Source: JBBDIX01 sp050486225
Lineage (GTDB): Bacteria; Actinomycetota; Nitriliruptoria; Nitriliruptorales; Nitriliruptoraceae
Assembly: GCA_050486225.1 (NCBI GenBank)
Contig: JBJHCV010000019.1
Location: forward strand, 1-11,767
Length of the DNA stretch: 11,767 nucleotides
Reading direction: 5' to 3'
The notes below the pieces were generated by a model, which did not search any database, was not told the origin of the DNA, and saw only the letters and a list, made by a program, of their open reading frames with translations. The translations under genes were made by a program, and so were the position numbers. Shown here one piece after another: positions 1 through 6,406 of this stretch; position 1 is the stretch's first letter; each line of letters begins with the position of its first letter.

Positions 1-230
1 CACGATCGGTGGCAGTTACTCTCTTCGATGACACGGGTGTACTCCTGATCGACTCGGAAGGTCATTCAGGAACCTACGCCCGTGTCGCTGTTACACCGAA
101 GATGGGACGCCACCTCGGGTGCAGATCGGCGGGGGTCCATCGGCCCTGGACGGGACTGAGACGCGCTGGACACTCGCGGTGTGGGACCGTGCTCGCGCGC
201 GGCAACGTCCATCGAACCGAGGAGTCGGCC
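1..230 (+). promoter_or_regulatory. Structured 5' leader upstream of the DUF6448 gene
   Basis: There is no convincing gene here; the downstream reading frame stays open through it, but the first 74 codons do not resemble the family. The main element is the hairpin at 30-86. Shorter pairings follow: 111-114 with 118-121, 135-139 with 147-151, 170-173 with 179-182, and a possible closing helix of 134-138 with 184-188. The octamer GTCCATCG occurs twice (135-142 and 207-214). A Shine-Dalgarno GAGGAG at 219-224 sits 6 nt before the ATG at 231. I found no clear -35/-10 pair, so the promoter may lie left of the window. I compared it by eye with cobalamin, ydaO, ykkC and yybP-ykoY leaders and saw no match. 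Confidence 0.4.
30..86 (+). repeat. Long imperfect inverted repeat / RNA hairpin
   Basis: Bases 30-41 (GACACGGGTGTA) pair with 75-86 (TACGCCCGTGTC) as 12 contiguous RNA pairs, including one G-U wobble (38-78). A 1x3 internal loop (42 against 72-74) follows, then 43-48 (TCCTGA) pairs with 66-71 (TCAGGA). The terminal loop is 49-65. The wobble is tolerated only in + strand RNA and would be an A-C mismatch in minus-strand RNA, so the structure favours a transcript running toward the gene at 231. No U-tract follows, so it is not an ordinary intrinsic terminator. It could be a leader RNA element, a processing or stability site, or a protein-binding dyad. Confidence 0.6.
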
Positions 231-770
231 ATGCCTCCGCACTGCGACACACTGGACGGCCCCGTCGTCACGGCGGCCCGTGCGGCGCTCGACGCCGATG
301 ACGTGGACCTGGCGCTGCCGTTCGTCCCCGCCGACGGCGAGGACGAGGTACGGGCCGCGTTCGAGCGGGCTCGCCGTGCGCGCCTCGAAGGCCCCGCGGC
401 TCGTGAGGTCGCCGACCTCTACTTCTTCGACGTCGTCGTTCGCGTCCACCGTCACGGGGAGGGAGAACCGCACACGGGCCTCAAGCCCGCCGGACTCGAC
501 GTCGGTCCCGTGATCCCACTCGCCGCACACGCGGCCGACACCGGGGACACGGCCCCGCTGCTCGCCCTGCTCACCGCCGAGCTCGGGCGGCAGGTCGACC
601 ACCGCTGCGAGCATGCTCGTTCGCTCGCCACCCACGCCGACGAGGGCGTCCCCGCAGCCAGGGCGGCGACGTCGGCCCGACTCGGCCTGCTCGTGTGGTC
701 CCACGGCCTGCACGTCGCCATGCGGTCGGATCCCCACGCGTCGGGCCACGGAGACGTGCACGCGCACTGA
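231..770 (+). CDS. DUF6448 family protein
   Basis: This 179-residue protein matches the DUF6448 pattern as I recall it. It has an N-terminal HCD-x4-GPVV signature (H4, C5, D6; MPPHCDTLDGPVV), a central YFFDVVVRVHRHGEGEPHTG block (65-83) leading into LKPAGLDVGP (84-93), and a C-terminal helix with SHGLH (157-161). The family's function is unknown. The clustered His, Cys and Asp residues (4-6, H73, H75, H81, H158, H161) and a His-rich tail (H169, H173, H177, H179) make metal binding plausible, but this is inferred. No signal peptide or membrane segment is visible, so it is probably cytosolic. The start at 231 is set by the Shine-Dalgarno GAGGAG (219-224) and by the family N-terminus; the in-frame extension back to base 9 is not protein-like. 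It converges on the sua5-type gene with 28 bp between stop codons. A structured leader precedes it. Confidence 0.88.
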   Translation: MPPHCDTLDGPVVTAARAALDADDVDLALPFVPADGEDEVRAAFERARRARLEGPAAREVADLYFFDVVVRVHRHGEGEPHTGLKPAGLDVGPVIPLAAHAADTGDTAPLLALLTAELGRQVDHRCEHARSLATHADEGVPAARAATSARLGLLVWSHGLHVAMRSDPHASGHGDVHAH

Positions 771-798
771 GTCCCGACTCGCCCCGCCCGAAGGTCGG
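771..798. terminator. Short convergent spacer, weak bidirectional terminator candidate
   Basis: Only 28 bp separate the two convergent stop codons. CCGAC (774-778) can pair with GTCGG (794-798) around a 15-nt loop. No T-tract lies on either side, so support for a functional terminator is thin. Confidence 0.2.
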
Positions 799-1755
799 TC
801 AGGTTCCGGTGTCCGTCTCGGCCCACCCGTTCCCCGCCGCGCGGCGGACCCGGTCCATGACGGCGCGGCCGACACCGTGCTCCTCGACCGCCTCGATCAC
901 CAGCACGTCGACCCCTGCGGCCTCCGCCGCGCGCAGCGCGGCGTACAGGTGCGCGGCGAGCGACTCCGCTCCGGTGACCCGAGCGATCCCGGTCACCCCC
1001 TCGGGGGCGGCCTCCAACGAGACGATCCCCACGCGCGAGCCATCGTCGGCGAGACGCCGCGCAGTGGAGGTGGCGGTGCCGGGCGCTGCGATCTCGACCC
1101 GACACGTGGGTGCGTAGTGGCGGTAGCGCAGCCCCGGGGATCCGGCGAGCCCGTCGGGCTCGGGAGTCCCGTCGTCGGCGAGGCCCAGCTGTTCGCGGGT
1201 GATCATGCCCTCCCGGAGCACGACAGGGACCTCGCCACGGGCATCGACCACCGTCGACTCCACCCCCAGGCCGCACGGCCCTCCGTCGACGACGACGGCC
1301 ACCGCGTCACCCAGGTCGGCACGCACGTGCGCCGCCGTGGTCGGCGACGGCCGTCCGGAACGGTTGGCGGACGGCGCAGCCACCGGGATGTCGGCGGTTC
1401 GGAGCAGTTCGAGCGCCACCGGATGGTCGGGCATCCGCACGGCCACGGTCGCCAGTCCCCCGCGGGTCACGGCCGGGACGGCCGGTGCGGCCTCCAGCAC
1501 GAGGGTCAGCGGACCCGGCCAGTGGCGGGCGGCCAGTCGCCGCGCAAGCGGGGTCACGTGCGTCACCAGCGCATCGAGGTCCGACACGTCACCGATGTGC
1601 ACGATGAGCGGGTTGTCGGCGGGCCGTCCCTTGGCCGCGAAGATCCTGCGGACCGCGTCCTCGTCGAGTGCGTCGGCTCCCAACCCGTAGACGGTCTCGG
1701 TCGGGAACGCGACGAGCCTGCCGGCGCGCAGTGCCGCGGCGGCCTGCTCGATCAC
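799..1755 (-). CDS. Sua5/YwlC-type threonylcarbamoyl-AMP synthase
   Basis: This enzyme makes threonylcarbamoyl-AMP from L-threonine, bicarbonate and ATP, the first step of t6A37 modification in ANN-decoding tRNAs (cytosolic). The 318-residue protein has the two-domain Sua5 layout rather than the short TsaC form. The YrdC domain shows PTETVYGLGADA (18-29), KGRPADNPL (42-50), the APSAN motif (127-131) and ES-T around 166-168. The linker signature SPGLRYRHYAP (206-216) leads to the C-terminal Sua5 domain (about 217-310), which is slightly short for the family. The start is GTG at 1755, overlapping the purE stop by 4 bp (GTGA), so translation is probably coupled. It is the last gene of a pur block. 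Family assignment is firm. The symbol is left blank because sua5, ywlC and tsaC are all used. Confidence 0.95.
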   Translation of the reverse strand: MIEQAAAALRAGRLVAFPTETVYGLGADALDEDAVRRIFAAKGRPADNPLIVHIGDVSDLDALVTHVTPLARRLAARHWPGPLTLVLEAAPAVPAVTRGGLATVAVRMPDHPVALELLRTADIPVAAPSANRSGRPSPTTAAHVRADLGDAVAVVVDGGPCGLGVESTVVDARGEVPVVLREGMITREQLGLADDGTPEPDGLAGSPGLRYRHYAPTCRVEIAAPGTATSTARRLADDGSRVGIVSLEAAPEGVTGIARVTGAESLAAHLYAALRAAEAAGVDVLVIEAVEEHGVGRAVMDRVRRAAGNGWAETDTGT

Positions 1756-2279
1756 TTCGGCTGGAATCCCACACCCCGCTCCGTGCGACCGATGAGTCGG
1801 TGGTCGGCGTCGCGCGACTGCTCCGCGATCTCCTCGCGGTGCCGGGCCAGCGCAGCACGCAGGCGCTCGTCGGACGTCGCGAGGATGCGGACCGCGAGCA
1901 GTCCGGCGTTCTCACCGCCACCGACCGACACCGTCGCGACCGGGACGCCGCGTGGCATCTGCACGATCGACAGCAGCGAGTCCAGCCCGTCGAGGTGGCG
2001 CAACGGAACGGGGACGCCGATCACCGGGACCCCGGTGGTGGACGCGAGCATCCCGGGCAGGTGCGCGGCGCCACCGGCGCCCGCGATGACGACCTTCAGC
2101 CCACGTTCCTCCGCGGACCGGCCGTACTCGAGCATCTCGTGTGGTCGGCGGTGGGCGGACACGACCCGCAGTTCGAACGGCACCTCGAAGCGCCTGAGCA
2201 CGTCGGCGGCCGGCTCCATGACGTCAAGGTCTGAGTCGCTTCCCATAACCACGCCCACCAGGGGCTGGTCACTGCTCAT
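1752..2279 (-). CDS. purE: N5-carboxyaminoimidazole ribonucleotide mutase
   Basis: PurE (class I) converts N5-CAIR to CAIR in de novo purine synthesis, acting after PurK in the cytosol. The 175-residue protein carries the family hallmarks: VGVVMGSDSDLDVM with the GSDSD loop (13-17), VVSAHRRPHEM with SAHR (41-44), and the glycine-rich GAGGAAHLPGM (67-77), whose His is the catalytic residue in the family. The length is normal for bacterial PurE (about 160-180). ATG at 2279 is preceded by a good Shine-Dalgarno (GGAGAGGAG, about 7 nt upstream). The start lies 11 bp inside the end of purK and the stop overlaps the next gene by 4 bp, giving a tightly coupled purK-purE-sua5 unit. Nothing looks broken. 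Confidence 0.97.
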   Translation of the reverse strand: MSSDQPLVGVVMGSDSDLDVMEPAADVLRRFEVPFELRVVSAHRRPHEMLEYGRSAEERGLKVVIAGAGGAAHLPGMLASTTGVPVIGVPVPLRHLDGLDSLLSIVQMPRGVPVATVSVGGGENAGLLAVRILATSDERLRAALARHREEIAEQSRDADHRLIGRTERGVGFQPK

Positions 2280-3444
2280 CGGTGGTCTCCTCTCCGATCA
2301 GCCGATCGGCGGCGCGCCGAGCGCGCTCGCGAGTCTCGGCCGGGCCGTCGCCGATGGCGGTGACGTGCCCGAGCTTGCGGCCGGGACGTGCCTCCTTGCC
2401 GTACAGATGCACCGCGACGCCGGGCACCTCGAGGGCGGCGGACAGCCGGGCCCGAGGGTCGGAGCCGTCTGCCGGGCCGAGGACGTTCACGGTGGCCACG
2501 GCCGGGGCCGTCAGCGCCGTGTCCCCGAGCGGCAGGTCGAGTACCGCCCGCACGTGGTTCTGGAACTGCGACGTGCGGGCCCCCTCGATGGTCCAGTGCA
2601 CGGAGTTGTGTGGCCGCAGGGCGAGTTCGTTGACGACCAGTCCGTCGGCGGTCTGGAAGAGTTCGAGTGCCACGACACCCACCCCGTCCACGTGCCGCAC
2701 GACCCGTTCGGCCAGTTCGGTCGCTGCGGCGGCCACGTCCTCGGGCACGGGAGCGGGAACGACGAGTTCGACGCAGATCCCGTCCGACTGCACCGTCTCG
2801 GTCACCGCGTACGCGCGTTCCTCGCCGGAGTGACGTCGGACCACCGCCACCGCGAGTTCCCGTTCGATCGGGACGTGGGCCTCGACGAGCAGGCCCGGCG
2901 CCTCCGCCCGCGTGTCTCGCCACAGCCCGGCCGCCGCGTCGGCATCCGACACCACCCACACCCCGCGCCCGTCGTACCCACCCCGAACCGCCTTGACGAC
3001 CACCGGCCAACCCACGCCGTCGCCGAAGGCAACCAGGTCCCGCAGGTCCGACACCTCACGGTGCTCTGGGACCGGGAACCCGGCAGCGGCGAGCCGTTCG
3101 CGCTGGTGCAGCTTGTCCTGGGCGAAGCGCATCGCCGCAGGACTCGGGCGCAGCACGTGGCCTCGATCCTCCAGCGTCGACAGCAACCCGGAATCGACCA
3201 GTTCGTGGTCGAACGTGACCACGTCACAGGACGACGCGAAGGCGTCGAGGTCGTCGAGGTCGTCGCGGGACGCCACGGTCACGTCCCCGGCGACCGGCAC
3301 GGCGCTGTCCGCAGGGCCGTCCGCGAGGATCCGCAGCGGCAGCGCCAACCCGATGAGGCTCTGGTGGGTCATCCGCGCCAACTGGCCCGCGCCGACCATG
3401 CCGAGCACAGGGATCGTGTCGCGAGGACCAGTGGGGATCGTCAT
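2269..3444 (-). CDS. purK: N5-carboxyaminoimidazole ribonucleotide synthetase (ATP-grasp)
   Basis: PurK carboxylates aminoimidazole ribonucleotide with ATP and bicarbonate to give N5-CAIR, the PurE substrate. The 391-residue protein (from ATG 3444) has the N-terminal PurK fold with VGAGQLARM (17-25; usually GGGQLxRM). The ATP-grasp core follows: VVVKAVRGGYDGRGVWVV (148-165), the EAHVPIERELAVAVVR segment (188-203) and the metal/substrate loop NELALRPHNSVHWTIEG (272-288; the family usually reads NEIAPRPHNSGHWT). TSQF (291-294) follows. An upstream GTG at 3462 would add six residues. I prefer ATG 3444 because neither start has a Shine-Dalgarno and a TAnnnT box (TACCAT, 3452-3457) lies 7 nt before the ATG, as in leaderless actinobacterial genes. 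It overlaps purE by 11 bp. Confidence 0.96.
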   Translation of the reverse strand: MTIPTGPRDTIPVLGMVGAGQLARMTHQSLIGLALPLRILADGPADSAVPVAGDVTVASRDDLDDLDAFASSCDVVTFDHELVDSGLLSTLEDRGHVLRPSPAAMRFAQDKLHQRERLAAAGFPVPEHREVSDLRDLVAFGDGVGWPVVVKAVRGGYDGRGVWVVSDADAAAGLWRDTRAEAPGLLVEAHVPIERELAVAVVRRHSGEERAYAVTETVQSDGICVELVVPAPVPEDVAAAATELAERVVRHVDGVGVVALELFQTADGLVVNELALRPHNSVHWTIEGARTSQFQNHVRAVLDLPLGDTALTAPAVATVNVLGPADGSDPRARLSAALEVPGVAVHLYGKEARPGRKLGHVTAIGDGPAETRERARRAADRLIGEETTDEQ

Positions 3445-3451
3445 GGGCCCG

Positions 3452-3457
3452 ATGGTA
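3452..3457 (-). promoter_or_regulatory. Candidate -10 box of a leaderless purK transcript
   Basis: On the minus strand this reads TACCAT, a TAnnnT hexamer, with 7 nt before the purK ATG at 3444. That is the spacing seen for leaderless mRNAs in actinobacteria. No good -35 is visible. The gap between the PII-like gene and purK is only 38 bp, so purK may also be read through from dabBA. Confidence 0.4.
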
Positions 3458-3482
3458 CGCACCGACCGGACGCCCCGGCCGT

Positions 3483-3803
3483 TCAGCGGAAGTAGTCGGC
3501 CCGGCTGACGTGCGTCTCCGACACGAAGAACACCCCGTGCCGGCCCTCGAGCAGCCGGCGCAGGCCGACCACCAGCACACCGGCCGTCTCCTGCGGCACG
3601 ATCGTGATCAGCATCGACAGGCTGGCGCGGTCGTTGAACAGCAACCGTCCCTCGTGCTCACCGTGGTGGCCGAGCCCGGACACCCCCGACACCCCGGTGT
3701 AGCCCGTCGCACCGGACTCGAGGAACAGTTCACGAACCGCTGCCACCTGGTCACCGCCCACGACGACCTCGACCTTGACCATGGGAGTGAGGTCTTCCCA
3801 CAT
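3483..3803 (-). CDS. PII-like (P-II family) regulatory protein linked to DabA
   Basis: This is a 106-residue member of the PII/GlnB-like superfamily, which forms trimeric cytosolic effector sensors. The first strand is MVKVEVVVGG (8-17). The T-loop region is GYT-GVSGVSGLGHHGEHEG (34-52) and lacks the Tyr-containing loop that GlnD uridylylates in GlnB/GlnK. It resembles PII-like proteins that sit beside inorganic-carbon transporters. LLFNDRASLSMLITIVP (54-70) and a C-terminal FVSETHVSRADYFR follow. Starts compete at GTG 3806, ATG 3803 and ATG 3782. I chose 3803 because GGAG lies 8 nt upstream and its A overlaps the last base of the dabA stop (TGATG); 3782 fits the fold equally well. Immediate coupling to dabA suggests that it tunes the transporter. 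The ligand is unknown. Confidence 0.88.
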   Translation of the reverse strand: MWEDLTPMVKVEVVVGGDQVAAVRELFLESGATGYTGVSGVSGLGHHGEHEGRLLFNDRASLSMLITIVPQETAGVLVVGLRRLLEGRHGVFFVSETHVSRADYFR

Positions 3804-6406
3804 CACGAGTTCTCCAGGGACGCGGCCACGTGGTCGACGCTAGCGTCGGCGGGTTGCCAGGTCGACCACGAACCCGAGCGATCTCGGATCGACCAGGGCT
3901 GGGTGCCGTCGGGACGCCCGGCGAGCGCGATCCACCCGCCGCCGAACAGGTCGCGCAGGACCTGGTTGCGCTGGATGATCTGTTCCGTGCGTTCGAGCGG
4001 CGCCTGCACGACCGCGAGCAGACGCACCGGTTCGTGCACCCGCCGGTCACCGACGGCGACCGCCTGTGCGGGCAGCCCGACCTGCAGGTCGCCCCCGTCC
4101 CCGAGCACGACCCCGATGCCGCCGACGGGGTTGTGCAGCATCTTGTCACCGGCCCCGAACACGTCGGGGTCGACGGTCGAGAAGTAGTACTGCGCCGAGA
4201 TCCACTGGGCGACCACGAGCGGCGCGGTGAGGATCGTCTCCAGGCCGACGCCGTCGGGGTCGAGCTCCGCGTCGTAGGAGTGGAGGAAGACCCGGCAGGC
4301 GAGGTCGAGGTCTCGCGTGATCGACCGGGGTCCGACGACGAACGCCGCACTGCCGACCAGTCCCCACTCGGGCCGCACCTGTGCCCAGTCCAGGCCGCGG
4401 ACCCGGACCGCTGAAGGGTTGCCGGGCAGTCGACGCGCCCGTTCCCGGGCGAGGTGGTCGCCAGCCACCGCGACGTCCTGCTCGAACCGGGCAAGGAGTT
4501 CACGGTGGCCGTCGGGGACGGCATGCCGGTCGAGGATGGTGACGGTGTCGGACACGGTGTCGTGTTCGGCGGCGACGAACCAGGTGTCGTCGGGGACGGT
4601 CGTGCCCCGCTCGTCGAGTCGGGCTCGGACCGCCGGGTCGTTGAGGATCGCTGCTGCCACACGGGCGCTCGCGCCACCCGGCGAGCCGCCGCACGCGCCA
4701 CAGTCGTAGGCAGAGGCGTGCGGGTTGTTGACGTTGCGACTGCCGTGCCCACAGAGCACGACGAGTCGGGCGAAGCGCGACAACCCCATGATGGACACGA
4801 TCGCGTGGGCGAACAGGGTCCGCTCGTCGAGTGTCATGCCGGAGGTGGCGTCCTGCCCGGCGTCGACCGCAGCGTCGACCACGGGGAAGGTCGTCCCACG
4901 GTCGAACAGCGCCCGTGACCAGCGCCCGGCGCGACCCACGAAGGAGGGCGCCAGCGTCCTGGCCGCGGCCAGTGGACCCAGGACCCACCCGGCCGCCTCC
5001 GCGAGCACGAACGGGGACGCAAGGTTGCCCTTGGCCGCGTGGAAGGACTCGTGCGAGGACCGGGCCACCTGCTGGGTCGCGAGCCGCCGCGAGGCGTCGT
5101 CCCCGGTGACCGGGCGTTCCGCGATCTCGTGGTGCGGGGTGACCAGCACGGGGCAGCGGGGTTGCGAGGCTGCCGACCCGAAGGGCCGCCAGCGCATGGG
5201 GACTCCGAAGAACCCGGCGAAGCCGAGGGTCTCGTGGTCGCCGACTGCCTCGAGGTGCCGACGCAGGCCCTCGGAGCGCGCGTCGATGCAGAACACGGCC
5301 TGCACGTCGGCGGCGCGGGCGGGAGGGCCGGGTTCGGGGCGACTCATGCGAGCCAGGAGGCGGTCGCGGAGGTTGCCCTCACGTGCCGCGAGCCAGATCG
5401 CTGCCCGGGTCGCCGGCGAGACCGACCGCAACACATCGGTCACCACCGACACGACCCCGGGATCGTGAGGGCCGGACCCGAGGGCGGACAGCACCGCGTC
5501 GACACGCTCGTCGAGCAGGTCCGGTCGGGACGTGCCCGAGGCCCGGACCACTCGGTCCCCCGGTCGCCCGTGCACGATGGCGGCTGCGGTCGCGGCGTGC
5601 ACCGCCAGCAGGTCGACGAGGTGCAGTGCCGGACCGTGGTCACCTGGCGGGACCCACTCATCGCGCCAGCGTGCGTGGCTCGACCATCCGGGCAGGCGCG
5701 CGAGGTACCCGCGGAGGACGTCGACGTGGTCGGCCTCGGACACGCCGAGGGTCGACAGCGCAGCGGCAAGGGCGGCGACGGGACGATCGGGCAGGTGGGC
5801 GAGCCATCGTGCGCCCTGCCGGCCGGCGAGTCGTCGGACGCGCCGGTCGTGCGGGGCGAGCCGCTGCCAGGCCCGGTAGAAGCCCTGGTCACGGTCCGGC
5901 ATGGCACAGGGAACCCCCGCCTCGTCGACGAACGCGGCACACCAGGTCCCGACGAGGTGCGCGACCGCACGTGTGGTGTCCTGGTCGAGGTCTCCGACCT
6001 CGACGGTCGCCTCCGGGGGGTTCTCGGGACCCTCGACGACGTCCAGTCGCACCAGTTCGACCGCGTCGACGAGCCGCCCCGCCACCTCGACCGTGGCGCC
6101 GACATCCAGACGTGGGACGACCTCGACGACGGCACGCCGCAGGTCTGCGTCGGTGATCTCCCCCCGCGCGTGGGACCCGCGGTCATCCGCGAATGACGGA
6201 TGGGTCCGTGCACCCAACCAGCGGCGCGCGGCGGCGGTGGCGTCGTCGAAGGACAGGTGCTGCATCCCTCCCAGGGGGTTCACCGCGATGAACGTCGTCA
6301 GCGGCCACATCGGGGCAATGACGTCGGCGGCTCGGGACACGTCGGCGAGCAGCCGCGCGTGGCGGTCCTGCTCGCGTGCAGCCTCACCGCGGTCTGGTGG
6401 GTTCAC
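3803..6406 (-). CDS. dabA: DabA, DUF2309/UPF0753 subunit of the DAB inorganic-carbon pump
   Basis: DabA is the large, membrane-associated but non-transmembrane subunit of the DAB complex. It is thought to hydrate CO2 to bicarbonate unidirectionally, driven by cation flow through DabB. The 867-residue product opens with the family's APMWPLTTFIAVNPLGGMQHL (31-51). It keeps the beta-carbonic-anhydrase-like zinc site: C373 and D375 in VFCIDAR, H554 in LCGHGS and C569 in YDCGAC. The H-to-C spacing of 15 and the C-x-D pair equal those I recall for Halothiobacillus DabA (C351, D353, H524, C539). The C-terminal part has the conserved TAPLVVAQWISAQYYFSTVDP (728-748). The start is GTG 6406, overlapping the dabB stop as GTGA; the frame stays open far upstream, but that extension is arginine-rich shadow sequence. 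It is directly followed by a PII-like gene. Confidence 0.95.
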   Translation of the reverse strand: MNPPDRGEAAREQDRHARLLADVSRAADVIAPMWPLTTFIAVNPLGGMQHLSFDDATAAARRWLGARTHPSFADDRGSHARGEITDADLRRAVVEVVPRLDVGATVEVAGRLVDAVELVRLDVVEGPENPPEATVEVGDLDQDTTRAVAHLVGTWCAAFVDEAGVPCAMPDRDQGFYRAWQRLAPHDRRVRRLAGRQGARWLAHLPDRPVAALAAALSTLGVSEADHVDVLRGYLARLPGWSSHARWRDEWVPPGDHGPALHLVDLLAVHAATAAAIVHGRPGDRVVRASGTSRPDLLDERVDAVLSALGSGPHDPGVVSVVTDVLRSVSPATRAAIWLAAREGNLRDRLLARMSRPEPGPPARAADVQAVFCIDARSEGLRRHLEAVGDHETLGFAGFFGVPMRWRPFGSAASQPRCPVLVTPHHEIAERPVTGDDASRRLATQQVARSSHESFHAAKGNLASPFVLAEAAGWVLGPLAAARTLAPSFVGRAGRWSRALFDRGTTFPVVDAAVDAGQDATSGMTLDERTLFAHAIVSIMGLSRFARLVVLCGHGSRNVNNPHASAYDCGACGGSPGGASARVAAAILNDPAVRARLDERGTTVPDDTWFVAAEHDTVSDTVTILDRHAVPDGHRELLARFEQDVAVAGDHLARERARRLPGNPSAVRVRGLDWAQVRPEWGLVGSAAFVVGPRSITRDLDLACRVFLHSYDAELDPDGVGLETILTAPLVVAQWISAQYYFSTVDPDVFGAGDKMLHNPVGGIGVVLGDGGDLQVGLPAQAVAVGDRRVHEPVRLLAVVQAPLERTEQIIQRNQVLRDLFGGGWIALAGRPDGTQPWSIRDRSGSWSTWQPADASVDHVAASLENS

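Noticed and set aside
9..230. In-frame N-terminal extension of the DUF6448 protein
   Set aside because: The family N-terminus (MPPHCD) and a strong Shine-Dalgarno coincide at 231, and the extension crosses the hairpin leader.
3237..3270. Short tandem repeat of a 9-bp unit inside purK
   Set aside because: It encodes an Asp/Leu-rich surface stretch (DDLDDLDAF) and is explained by codon bias rather than a repeat element.
613..3495. Very long + strand open frame (about 960 codons) antisense to sua5, purE and purK
   Set aside because: It is the shadow of three well-supported minus-strand genes in high-GC DNA; the product is Arg/Pro/Gly-rich without any recognisable domain.
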